This document shows, in pieces, positions 42,107-49,885 of a stretch of DNA of 64,000 nucleotides. The DNA is taken from positions 62,001 through 126,000 of the forward strand of contig JBKPPF010000008.1 in NCBI GenBank assembly GCA_046733475.1. Reading direction: 5' to 3'. Each line of letters opens with the position of its first letter. Within the stretch, counting starts at the first letter, position 1. A program made the position numbers and the translations under genes. The notes beneath the pieces are model-generated. The model was not told the DNA's origin, ran no database searches, and was given only the letters and a program-made list of their open reading frames with translations. This DNA comes from DATEOR01 sp046733475 (GTDB lineage: Bacteria; Actinomycetota; Thermoleophilia; Gaiellales; Gaiellaceae).

Positions 42107-42886
42107 TCAGCTGGGCCTTTTCGCCTTTTCGGCGACGAGCGAGACCTTGCGAACACGGCCCGCTCGGAGCCAGTCGCTCCAGAGCTGGTGGGCGGCCAGC
42201 AACTCCTCTAGCGCCCTGTGACCGATCTGCCCTGAGATCGCCGAAGCATCGGCGGCAAACGCATCGATCAGTGAATTCGCGGCGGCACGGTGCGAGAGGC
42301 TGTAGTCCTGCTGCCAGCGGACACGCAGTCCGAAGCCCTCCAGATACGTGAGCATCTCCGGCAGCGGAATGAGCCAGACGGTGTCGTCGTCAGGCATGCG
42401 CTCTCGCTCTGCCTCCGTGAGGGGGAGGCCTTCCTCCAGCGTGAAGGCGAACCGCCCGCCGGGCGCGAGCGCGCGCGAAATCTCCGCGATCAACGTCTCC
42501 TTGTCGGGAAAGGCGAGCATGGTTTCGAACAGGAGCACGACGTCGAAGGGACCGGGAGGAATCGGAGGAATTCGCGCCACCTTGAAGCGGCAGGGGAGGT
42601 CGCCGGCTCTCTCACCGGCGATCTCGACGGCGCTGGGGCTCGAGTCCACGCCCAGATAGGAGCAGCCGAGCTCTCGAGCGATGAACCTTCCGGGCCCGGC
42701 AATTCCGCAGCACAGGTCCAGAACCGAGGTGCCGGGAGCGACGCCGGCCTCCTCGGCCAGGGCCCGAATCTCCGTGGCGCGCATGAAGCTCTCCTGCTCG
42801 ACGAACTCGCCGGGCGCGTAAGCGGCCGCGCGGGCCCGCTCCAGAGCCTGGACAAACGGAGCACGGTCGTCCTGCTTCATGGCCAT
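42107..42886 (-). CDS. Class I SAM-dependent methyltransferase
   Basis: 259 residues with the SAM-binding motif V-L-D-L-C-C-G-I-A-G-P-G near residue 55 and a D-V-V-L-L-F-E motif later, as in UbiE-like small-molecule methyltransferases. An M-A-M start gives two possible ATGs (42886 and 42880). It is divergent from the phosphotransferase/phosphatase fusion, 65 bp apart, at the edge of the GTP-derived cluster, and may or may not belong to it. It has no link to the broken dehydrogenase downstream. Confidence 0.82.
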   Translation of the reverse strand: MAMKQDDRAPFVQALERARAAAYAPGEFVEQESFMRATEIRALAEEAGVAPGTSVLDLCCGIAGPGRFIARELGCSYLGVDSSPSAVEIAGERAGDLPCRFKVARIPPIPPGPFDVVLLFETMLAFPDKETLIAEISRALAPGGRFAFTLEEGLPLTEAERERMPDDDTVWLIPLPEMLTYLEGFGLRVRWQQDYSLSHRAAANSLIDAFAADASAISGQIGHRALEELLAAHQLWSDWLRAGRVRKVSLVAEKAKRPS

Positions 42887-42951
42887 TCCGTGTGAACCGG
42901 GGCACCCTGTTCCCCGTACCTATCCCACGTAACGACGAATACGGAGGCACG

Positions 42952-45303
42952 GTGCAAGCGGTTCTGACTTTCCTCGCGACCGGGATCGTCGCCCAGGTAG
43001 GAATGCTCGCCGCTCTCGCGGCGACGATCGGTCTCAGCGCAGCCGGCTGGGTGGTCGGGGTCGCATGCGCCGCCTTCATAACTGGGGCACTCGTCCGCGG
43101 CCTTCGCCGGTACCGCACCAACCGCCTGGGCCCGGCGGATTGGGTGACTCTCACTCGGGCGACGCTCGCCGTCGGCATCGCGGCGCTGGTCGCCGATTCC
43201 TTCGGGGAGCCCGCGCAGGTCACGACGATCGTGATGCTCTCGGCGGTCGCGCTCGCACTGGACGCGGTCGACGGACGGGTCGCACGGCACAGCAAGACCG
43301 CGTCCAAGCTCGGCGCGCAGTTCGACGGTGAGGTCGACGCGTTCCTCATCCTCGTCCTCAGCGTGTACGTCGCCCGTTCGACCGGCCCCTGGGTCCTCAC
43401 GATCGGCGCGGCGCGCTATGCGTTCTTCGCAGCCGGGTGGATCTGGCCGTGGATGCGGGCGCCTCTGCCCGCCCGCTACTGGCGCAAGGTGGTCGCCGCG
43501 ACTCAGGGGATCGTCTTGACGGTTGCGGCCGCAGATGTCATGCCGCCCGCTCTGGCCGAGGCTGCCATCCTGGGCGCCCTTGCTCTGCTCTGCGAGTCGT
43601 TCAGCCGCGACACGTTGTGGCTCTGGAGTCACCGGCACGAGGCCCAACTCGGTGCGCCGGCCACCCCAGGTCGCGTACGGGCGAGCATCGCCGCGGCGCT
43701 CACGATCGTCGCCTTGCTGTTCGTCTGGGTCGCCCTGGTCGCTCCGGACCATCCGGCTCGTCTCACGCCCAGCACGTTCCTGAGACTCCCGCTCGAGGGC
43801 ATTGCCGTCCTCGCCCTCGCCCTCGCTCTGCCCGCCGGGGGCCGGCGCGTCCTCGCCTGGATCGTCGGACCGATTCTCGGTCTGCTCGTGATCGTGAAGG
43901 TCCTCGACATGGGTCTCTACGCGACCTTCGACCGGCCTTTCGATCCCCTTGCCGACTGGCGGTATACCGGGATCGGCATCGAGACGTTGCGGGACTCGGT
44001 CGGTTCGAGGGACGCTGACCTCGTCGTGGCCGGCGCGGCCATGCTCATCGTCGCCGTGCTCGTGCTCACGACCGTGGCGGTGCTGCGCCTGACCCGGGTT
44101 GCGGCCGGGCACCGCCGCTGGTCGCTCCGTGCCATCACGGCGCTCGGCGCCGTCTGGGTCCTGTGTTGGGCGTTCGGGGCGCAGTTCGTCTCGGGGGTGC
44201 CGTTTGCCTCTGCGAGCGCCGCCACCCTCGCCATCGACGAGGTACGCGCGGTGCGCGCCGGCATCAAGGATCGTGCGGTCTTCGCCGACGAGGTCGAACG
44301 CGACCGCTTCCGTTACACCCCCGGCGACCGGCTGCTCACCGGCCTGCGCGGCAAGGACGTCATCGTCGCGTTCGTCGAGAGCTACGGAGTTGTCGGCCTT
44401 CAGGATTCTGTTGTCTCGCCACACGTCGATGCGGCGCTCGCTGAAGGGACGGAGAAACTGCAGGCCGCCGGCTTCCACGCGCGGAGCGCATTCCTCACCT
44501 CGCCCACGTTCGGCGGCGCCAGCTGGCTGGCACACTCCACTCTCCAGTCGGGCGTTTGGGTCAACAGGCAGTGGCGCTACGACCAGCTCGTCACGAGCGA
44601 CCGGCTCACGCTGAGCCAGGCGTTCGAGCGGGCCGGATGGCGGACCGTCGACGACGTGCCGGCGAACAACCGGGACTGGCCGCAGCGGTCGTTCTACGGC
44701 TACGACAAGGTCTACGACCAGCGCAACCTCGGCTATCTCGGCCCGACCTTCGCCTACGCCCCCATGCCCGACCAGTACGTCCTCCTGGCTCTGCAACGCC
44801 TCGAGCTCGCCAAGCACGACCGCCGCCCCCTCTTCGCGGAGGTCGACATGGTGTCGAGCCATGCGCCGTGGACCCGCATCCCCGAGCTGATCGACTGGGA
44901 CGACGTCGGCAACGGCTCGGTCTTCGACAGCATGTCGGTCGACCAGGTGGCGACCGCCACGCTCTGGGGCGACCACGACCGGGTTCGCGGGGCGTACGGG
45001 CGGTCCATCGAGTACTCCTTGAACGCACTCTTCTCCTTCGTGCAGCGCTACGGCGATGACGATCTCGTGCTCGTCGCCCTCGGCGACCATCAGCCGTCGA
45101 CGATCGTCACCGGTCTGCACCCGGAGCTGAGTCACGACGTGCCGATCTCGGTCATCGCGCACGACCCGGCGGTGCTGGACAAGATCGCCGCGTGGGGCTG
45201 GGAGGACGGCCTGCGGCCGAGCCCCCAAGCGCCCGTCTGGCCGATGAGCGCCTTTCGCGACCGCTTCCTCACCGCATTCGGCACCCAGCCGGCGGCAGGG
45301 TAG
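42952..45303 (+). CDS. Membrane fusion protein: CDP-alcohol phosphotransferase + alkaline-phosphatase/sulfatase-superfamily domain
   Basis: 783 residues. The N-terminal part has the full CDP-alcohol phosphotransferase signature, D104-x2-D107-G-x2-A-R-x8-G121-x3-D125-x3-D129, among several membrane helices. More helices follow to about residue 430. The C-terminal domain is of the sulfatase/alkaline-phosphatase superfamily, with V-E-S-Y near 474 and metal motif G-D-H-Q-P near 710, as in phosphoglycerol transferases. It would attach an alcohol to a CDP-activated group and process it outside. GTG 42952 follows GGAGG; an earlier in-frame GTG (42892) lacks one. It converges on the GTP-cyclohydrolase operon. 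Confidence 0.85.
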   Translation: MQAVLTFLATGIVAQVGMLAALAATIGLSAAGWVVGVACAAFITGALVRGLRRYRTNRLGPADWVTLTRATLAVGIAALVADSFGEPAQVTTIVMLSAVALALDAVDGRVARHSKTASKLGAQFDGEVDAFLILVLSVYVARSTGPWVLTIGAARYAFFAAGWIWPWMRAPLPARYWRKVVAATQGIVLTVAAADVMPPALAEAAILGALALLCESFSRDTLWLWSHRHEAQLGAPATPGRVRASIAAALTIVALLFVWVALVAPDHPARLTPSTFLRLPLEGIAVLALALALPAGGRRVLAWIVGPILGLLVIVKVLDMGLYATFDRPFDPLADWRYTGIGIETLRDSVGSRDADLVVAGAAMLIVAVLVLTTVAVLRLTRVAAGHRRWSLRAITALGAVWVLCWAFGAQFVSGVPFASASAATLAIDEVRAVRAGIKDRAVFADEVERDRFRYTPGDRLLTGLRGKDVIVAFVESYGVVGLQDSVVSPHVDAALAEGTEKLQAAGFHARSAFLTSPTFGGASWLAHSTLQSGVWVNRQWRYDQLVTSDRLTLSQAFERAGWRTVDDVPANNRDWPQRSFYGYDKVYDQRNLGYLGPTFAYAPMPDQYVLLALQRLELAKHDRRPLFAEVDMVSSHAPWTRIPELIDWDDVGNGSVFDSMSVDQVATATLWGDHDRVRGAYGRSIEYSLNALFSFVQRYGDDDLVLVALGDHQPSTIVTGLHPELSHDVPISVIAHDPAVLDKIAAWGWEDGLRPSPQAPVWPMSAFRDRFLTAFGTQPAAG

Positions 45304-45328
45304 CCCGACCATCCGGCCCTCACCCGGC

Positions 45329-45988
45329 TCACGAGAGCCCGATGTCGAACGTGTGCGCACCCCTCTGGGCCTTCGCCGCCAGGTAGCGGCCGTTCGCCGC
45401 AGACAGGTGCACGCCCGTCGGCACCTGCGCGGCGACGCGCACCCCGCACCGGCGGAGCTGCCGGGCCTTGTCCGGGTTGTTGCTGAGCAGGGCGACCTCC
45501 GACACTCCGAGCGCGTGCAGCATCTGTGCGGCGGCGACGTAGCTCCGCTCGTCCTCGCGGTGGCCCAGAGCGAGGTTGGCTTCGTAGGTGTCCAGTCCCA
45601 GGTCCTGCAGCGCGTACGCCTCGAGCTTGGCGTAGAGGCCGATGCCGCGTCCCTCCTGCCGGAGGTAGAGGAGAAGGCCGCCGGAGTCTGCGATCCGCTC
45701 GACGGCTTCGCGTAGCTGAGGCCCGCAGTCGCATCGCTGACTGCCGAAGACGTCGCCCGTGAGGCACTCGCTGTGCGGCCGGACCAGAGGGATCCGCTCG
45801 TAGCGGCCAGGCGGGCAGGCGGCCAGGTCGCCCAGCGCGAACGTCAGATGCTCCCGGCCGTCGACGAGACCGGCGAAGCTGAACACCCGTGTCTCCGTGA
45901 CGTAGCCGTCGGCCAGTCGCAGCGGCACGGAGACATGCGTCCGGACCGTCGCGGTGGGCACTCGCATCAGCATCGTGCCGTCCCTCAC
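45329..45988 (-). CDS. ribA: GTP cyclohydrolase II
   Basis: 219 residues with all RibA motifs: zinc ligands C75, C86 and C88 in H-S-E-C-L-T-G-D ... R-C-D-C-G, GTP loop L-R-Q-E-G-R-G-I-G-L, Tyr125 in E-A-Y-A-L-Q-D, and D146/R148. It opens GTP to the 2,5-diamino-6-ribosylaminopyrimidinone phosphate. A Streptomyces homologue with Met at the Tyr125 position is reported to stop at the formamido product; here the Tyr is kept, predicting full activity. It is a lone RibA without the fused RibB domain. Last gene of a seven-gene operon, ATGA-coupled to the reductase. Confidence 0.9.
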   Translation of the reverse strand: MRDGTMLMRVPTATVRTHVSVPLRLADGYVTETRVFSFAGLVDGREHLTFALGDLAACPPGRYERIPLVRPHSECLTGDVFGSQRCDCGPQLREAVERIADSGGLLLYLRQEGRGIGLYAKLEAYALQDLGLDTYEANLALGHREDERSYVAAAQMLHALGVSEVALLSNNPDKARQLRRCGVRVAAQVPTGVHLSAANGRYLAAKAQRGAHTFDIGLS

Positions 45989-46674
45989 TCGTCCTCGAAC
46001 CGTGACGAAAGGGCGTAGCGCAGCAACACGACGTCGCCGATCTGGCGAACCTCGGCGAGTGTCGCGCGCCGCGCCGGATTCCAGGGGAAGCGGCCGTCGC
46101 GCACGAACCTCGGAGCCTGCGAGTCCCCGACGAACACCGGAGCCACGACGAGCTGCAGCTCATCGACGAGATCGGCGGTCAAGAACTGCGTGTGCACGGT
46201 CCCGCCTCCCTCGACCATAAGCCGCTCCACGCCGCGGTCCGCGAGGTCGTTGCTCAGCGTGCACATCTCCACGGTGTAGCCGGCGTCGACGACGGTCGCG
46301 ACAGGTCCCAGCCGCTGACGAGCCTCCCCGACGCGCGGCCTGGCGCAGTAGACGAGCTTCTCCGCCTCGCCGGTGGTGAAGAAGTCGGCGCGCGCGTCGA
46401 GCTCCGCCCGCGAGGTCACGGTGACCTTCATCGGCGACGGCGGGAGCCCACGAGCCGTCCGGTCGTCGCGGCGCTCCTGGGAGCGCACGACGAGCCGCGG
46501 ATTGTCGTTCCGCACCGTCGTGGCGCCGACCAGGATCGCGTCGCACGAGGCGCGAACCGCGTCGACCCGGTCGAAGTCAGCGTTGTTCGACAGCAAGAGG
46601 CGCGACGCAGCGCCCGCGATGTAGCCGTCCATCGAGACGCTGCAGGAGAGCAGGGTGTACGGGCGGTCATGCAT
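45985..46674 (-). CDS. RibD-type pyrimidine reductase domain protein (DHFR fold)
   Basis: 229 residues: N-terminal S-V-S-M-D-G-Y-I-A-G, D-A-I-L-V-G-A-T-T-V-R-N-D-N-P, and M-V-E-G-G-G-T-V-H. These match 5-amino-6-(5-phosphoribosylamino)uracil/diaminopyrimidine reductases (RibD C-terminal domain, archaeal RIB7 type). No deaminase domain is present. Directly upstream of GTP cyclohydrolase II, it probably reduces that enzyme's ribosyl product to the ribityl form. ATG 46674 overlaps the membrane-protein stop by 8 bp. Confidence 0.85.
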   Translation of the reverse strand: MHDRPYTLLSCSVSMDGYIAGAASRLLLSNNADFDRVDAVRASCDAILVGATTVRNDNPRLVVRSQERRDDRTARGLPPSPMKVTVTSRAELDARADFFTTGEAEKLVYCARPRVGEARQRLGPVATVVDAGYTVEMCTLSNDLADRGVERLMVEGGGTVHTQFLTADLVDELQLVVAPVFVGDSQAPRFVRDGRFPWNPARRATLAEVRQIGDVVLLRYALSSRFEDE

Positions 46675-47614
46675 CCGCGGCTCCACGGGTCTCGGCGATC
46701 GAGGGGCGGGGCACCCAGGCGGCCACGAGGACGAGCGCACCGGGCAGGCTGGCGACGAGGACCATCACGCCGTAGACGACGGCGGTGGCGACGCCGAGAT
46801 CCGCGCCCAGGCCGGCCGCGGCGAACGCCCACGCCGTCGCTCCCTCCCGAGGCCCCCAGCCGGCGACGCTGGGGAGGACCATGGCCAGCATGGCGAGCAA
46901 TGCCAGCGGAAACAGCTCGAAGAGCGGCGCGTCGGCACCCGCGGTCCGGGCGGCGATGACGAACGTGATCGCGTGGCCCATGACGACCAGCAGGGAAGCG
47001 ACCGCGATCACCGGCCACGCTTTTCGGGCCAGGAGCGCGCCGCGAACGTCGCCGGCGATCGCACGCCGCAGCCGCGCCCACCGCGACTGCCCATCGCCAG
47101 GCCGCGCCCGGCCGACGAGTGCGAGAGCGATCGCCACGGCTACGAGCACGGCAACCACCAGCGAAATGGATGGACGCACGGGCGAGGGCAGCGCCACCAG
47201 GACTGCGACCGTCACGACGGCCTCCACGACTTGCCCGGCGGTGCGTTCCCACGCGACGGCCCGCAAGGCGAGGCCGACATCACGCACGTTGCGGCCGTGG
47301 CTGACGCCGCGGTGAACGTCGCCGACGACCCCGCCGGGAAGCGTGAGGTTGAGGAACACCGACCGGTAGCACGCTGCGACGGCAGCCGGAAACGACAGAC
47401 GAAGGCCGAGGCCGCGCGCCACAGTCGTCCACCGCCACGCACAGCAGACGGTCGTCAGCAGGCCGATCCCCGCTCCTGCCAGCAGCGCCGTGCGGTCAAC
47501 CGCACGGATGCCGTCGAGGAACGGGCCGATGCCCAGGTACCAGACGACGACAACCAGCGTCCCGACGGCGACCACGGGCCGCCCCCATCTCCACGGGGAC
47601 GCACCCGTCGTCAT
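46667..47614 (-). CDS. Lysylphosphatidylglycerol synthase-type integral membrane protein (YbhN/UPF0104, flippase-like)
   Basis: 315 residues, about eight membrane helices, with N-L-T-L-P-G-G-V-V-G-D in the central loop and G-W-G-P-R-E-G near residue 260. This is the pattern of the flippase-like membrane domain of MprF/YbhN proteins. No soluble lysyl-transferase domain is attached. In a cluster with a glycosyltransferase and methyltransferase it is a candidate to move a lipid-linked product across the membrane. ATGA overlap with the methyltransferase upstream. Confidence 0.85.
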   Translation of the reverse strand: MTTGASPWRWGRPVVAVGTLVVVVWYLGIGPFLDGIRAVDRTALLAGAGIGLLTTVCCAWRWTTVARGLGLRLSFPAAVAACYRSVFLNLTLPGGVVGDVHRGVSHGRNVRDVGLALRAVAWERTAGQVVEAVVTVAVLVALPSPVRPSISLVVAVLVAVAIALALVGRARPGDGQSRWARLRRAIAGDVRGALLARKAWPVIAVASLLVVMGHAITFVIAARTAGADAPLFELFPLALLAMLAMVLPSVAGWGPREGATAWAFAAAGLGADLGVATAVVYGVMVLVASLPGALVLVAAWVPRPSIAETRGAADA

Positions 47615-48432
47615 GGCAGCACCAGCAGGTCGGCGTGGCCCACGCTGACGGCGAGCTCACCCGCTCGCGCCTCCTTCAGGCGCCTACGAGAATACGAGCC
47701 GGTCTTGGAAGCGAGGCCGACAGACTGCTCGCACGCGGCGCCGATCCAGCCAGTGAACCATTCTTCAGCCAGGTCGGCCTCGGCAGCGGAGAACAGCCAC
47801 GGCGTCGGCCGGACGAGCACCTCGGCCCCCCGCCGACGGAATCCCTCGACCGCGGCGGCGACGGCATCGGGGCCGAGCAGCCGGCCGCGCTCGGTCAGCC
47901 GGCGCTGGTGGGCGTCGAACGCGGCGCCCACGCGGGAGTCCATTGGATCCGTCGGGACGAGATCGACGCGACCGTCCACGGAGAGGCCCAGGAGGACCGG
48001 GCACCCCGCTTTTGTGCACGCGTCGATCAACCCGTCCAGCTCATCCCGCGTCAGCAGGTCGAGGAGCGCCGAGGCAGTGATCAGGCTCGCTTCCGCGAGA
48101 CCGCCGGGACGCAGCTGCGTGACGTCGGACGCCCGCGTCTCGACGGAGATCGGAGCGCCGTCGAACGCCTGGCCGGGAGGCTCGGCCGCTGCGACGTCCA
48201 ACAGGTCCTCGTCGCGGTCGTGCAGAACCCAGTGCTGCGGGCCCGGCAGGAGCGGAGCGAGCCAGCGGCCCATCGACCCAGTGCCGGAGCCGAGATCGTG
48301 GATCACGAGGCAGCACCTCGACGGAAGATGGCACCGGAGGTGCTCGACGAGCTCGGGGTCGCGCGCCGCAGCGTCGGCAGGCTCGCGAAGGTCGAGCCAC
48401 TCGCGGCTGACTCGCGTCTGCTCGACGATCAC
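47611..48432 (-). CDS. Class I SAM-dependent methyltransferase in the GTP-derived cluster
   Basis: 273 residues with SAM motif I-H-D-L-G-S-G-T-G-S-M-G at 44-55 and a downstream acidic D-R-D. GTG 48432 overlaps the glycosyltransferase stop in GTGA; longer in-frame readings run antisense through that gene's coding frame and are not protein-like. The C-terminal half contains conserved W-F-T-G-W. It probably methylates a sugar or the heterocycle of the pathway product. Substrate unknown. Confidence 0.83.
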   Translation of the reverse strand: MIVEQTRVSREWLDLREPADAAARDPELVEHLRCHLPSRCCLVIHDLGSGTGSMGRWLAPLLPGPQHWVLHDRDEDLLDVAAAEPPGQAFDGAPISVETRASDVTQLRPGGLAEASLITASALLDLLTRDELDGLIDACTKAGCPVLLGLSVDGRVDLVPTDPMDSRVGAAFDAHQRRLTERGRLLGPDAVAAAVEGFRRRGAEVLVRPTPWLFSAAEADLAEEWFTGWIGAACEQSVGLASKTGSYSRRRLKEARAGELAVSVGHADLLVLP

Positions 48433-49487
48433 CGCGCGGCCTCCGCCAGCACGCCGGCAAGAACCGAGGCGGTGGTCGACCACCCGGCGAGCGACGCGCG
48501 CCGCTCGCGCGCGGCGCGGCGCCAGGAAAGCCGCACGTCGGGATCGCCGAGCCACGTTCGCAAGGCCGCGCCGAGCGCAGCAGGGTCCTCGGGAGGAACG
48601 AGCAGCCCGGGTCGGACCGCACCCGTTCCATGGCCGAGGGTCTCAGCGATCCCGCCGACATCCGTTGCGGCGACGGGCAGGCCGCGGGCCAGCGCCTCGG
48701 TGACCACCATCCCGTAGGTCTCGCCACGGGAAGGCAGCACGAGCAGGTCGGCAGCCTCATAGCTTCGATCGAGATCCGCTCCCGCGCGCGGCCCCGCGAA
48801 GCGCACACGGTCCTCGAGCCCGTCATCCGAGAGTCGGAGCCTGAGGCTCTCTGCGAACGCAGGGTCGCGCTCCATGCTGCCCACGCACAGGCAGGCCCAG
48901 GACAGGTCCGTCATCGTCGCGAGCGCATCGAGGAGCACGTCGTGCCCCTTGCCGGGGACGACCGCCGCGACGCAGAGCAGCTCCTCTCCGGTTTTCGTCC
49001 CCGGCGAGAGCGGAGCGGCATCGACGCCGGGCTCGGCGACATGCACGCGATCACCGGGCAACGAGTACAGCTCCAGCAGCGTTCTTTTGCTCCACGCGCT
49101 CGTGGTGACCACGGAAGCCGCGGCCGCGAGGACTGCGCCTTCCCGCACGCGGGCGCCGCTGTCAGCCGTGCCCCGGCCCAGCGGCATGTGCACGAGCGGT
49201 ACGAGGCGTAGCCGGGTCGCCTGGGGCACCAACACCTCCGGAGCCGTCGAGGCGACGAGTCCGTCGAGCACCGTGACGGCGCCATCGGGGAGTTCCTGGA
49301 CGACGCCGGCAAGCGCCGCGTACGCCGCCGCGTCCGGTCGCGGCCAGGAACCCGGCACGCGATGGACGTGCACCGGCCAGCCGACCTCGGCAAGCCCGCG
49401 GCAGACCCGGCGGTCGTAGGCGTTGCCGCCACTCGGCCTGGCCGGATCGTCGATGCCGTCCGGTACGACGACGTGCACGGCCGTCAC
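48429..49487 (-). CDS. Glycosyltransferase family 4
   Basis: 352 residues with GT-B architecture: N-terminal G-G-N-A-Y-D-R-R, C-terminal domain with V-V-P-G-K-G-H-D and the donor-site E-x7-E-like stretch S-R-G-E-T-Y-G-M-V-V-T-E-A-L-A. It transfers a sugar from a nucleotide or lipid donor with retention. GTG 49487 overlaps the PTPS-like gene stop in GTGA. Coupling to PTPS, GTP cyclohydrolase II and a reductase suggests a glycosylated pterin or pyrimidine. Confidence 0.87.
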   Translation of the reverse strand: MTAVHVVVPDGIDDPARPSGGNAYDRRVCRGLAEVGWPVHVHRVPGSWPRPDAAAYAALAGVVQELPDGAVTVLDGLVASTAPEVLVPQATRLRLVPLVHMPLGRGTADSGARVREGAVLAAAASVVTTSAWSKRTLLELYSLPGDRVHVAEPGVDAAPLSPGTKTGEELLCVAAVVPGKGHDVLLDALATMTDLSWACLCVGSMERDPAFAESLRLRLSDDGLEDRVRFAGPRAGADLDRSYEAADLLVLPSRGETYGMVVTEALARGLPVAATDVGGIAETLGHGTGAVRPGLLVPPEDPAALGAALRTWLGDPDVRLSWRRAARERRASLAGWSTTASVLAGVLAEAAR

Positions 49488-49882
49488 AGCGTTCGCTCGT
49501 ATCCGGCCGATGCCACATGCGACTCGTGCAGCGTCACCGCCAGCGCGTCCAACCCGCGGGCCGAATCGCCCAGGTCACCACCTTGCGTCCTCTCCGCGAG
49601 TCGGTCCGCGATCACCCGGGCGAGCGCCTCCGTCGAGGTGTTCATGCCCGCGAACGCCGGCTCCTCGTCGAGGTTCCGGTAGTTGAGGTCGGCCAGGACG
49701 GCGCGGAGCTCCTCGGTCGCCCGGCCGATGTCGACCACGATTCCGTCCGGGCCCAGCTCGCGGCGCCGGAAGGTCGCATCGACCACATACGTCACGCCGT
49801 GCAGGCGCTGTGCGGGCCCGAACACCTCGCCGCGGAGACTGTGGGCGACCATCATGTGGTCGCGGACGGTGACGCTGAACAC
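49484..49882 (-). CDS. 6-pyruvoyl-tetrahydropterin synthase/QueD-family protein lacking one zinc His
   Basis: 132 residues of the T-fold PTPS/QueD family: A-H14-S-L near the start, L-H28-G-V30-T-Y, T-S-T-E85-A-L and L-H119-E120-S. The canonical third zinc ligand (second His of H-G-H) is Val30, and no catalytic Cys precedes it, so the reaction may differ from known PTPS or carboxytetrahydropterin synthase. GTG start at 49882; 3 bp from the dehydrogenase stop. Likely substrate is a pterin or a related diaminopyrimidine. Confidence 0.82.
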   Translation of the reverse strand: MFSVTVRDHMMVAHSLRGEVFGPAQRLHGVTYVVDATFRRRELGPDGIVVDIGRATEELRAVLADLNYRNLDEEPAFAGMNTSTEALARVIADRLAERTQGGDLGDSARGLDALAVTLHESHVASAGYERTL

Positions 49883-49885
49883 CGT

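Noticed and set aside
42877..45360. An open minus-strand frame of over 800 codons opposite the phosphotransferase/phosphatase fusion
   Set aside because: It is rich in Arg, Glu, Asp and Gly in the way antisense of GC-rich genes is, shows no domain, and the plus strand has clear motifs.
45329..46674. Riboflavin biosynthesis operon
   Set aside because: Only GTP cyclohydrolase II and a reductase domain are present; ribB, ribE, ribH and a deaminase are missing and all neighbours point elsewhere.
46655..48703. A long plus-strand frame across the flippase and methyltransferase genes
   Set aside because: It spans several real genes antisense and has no recognisable domain; a by-product of high GC at third positions.
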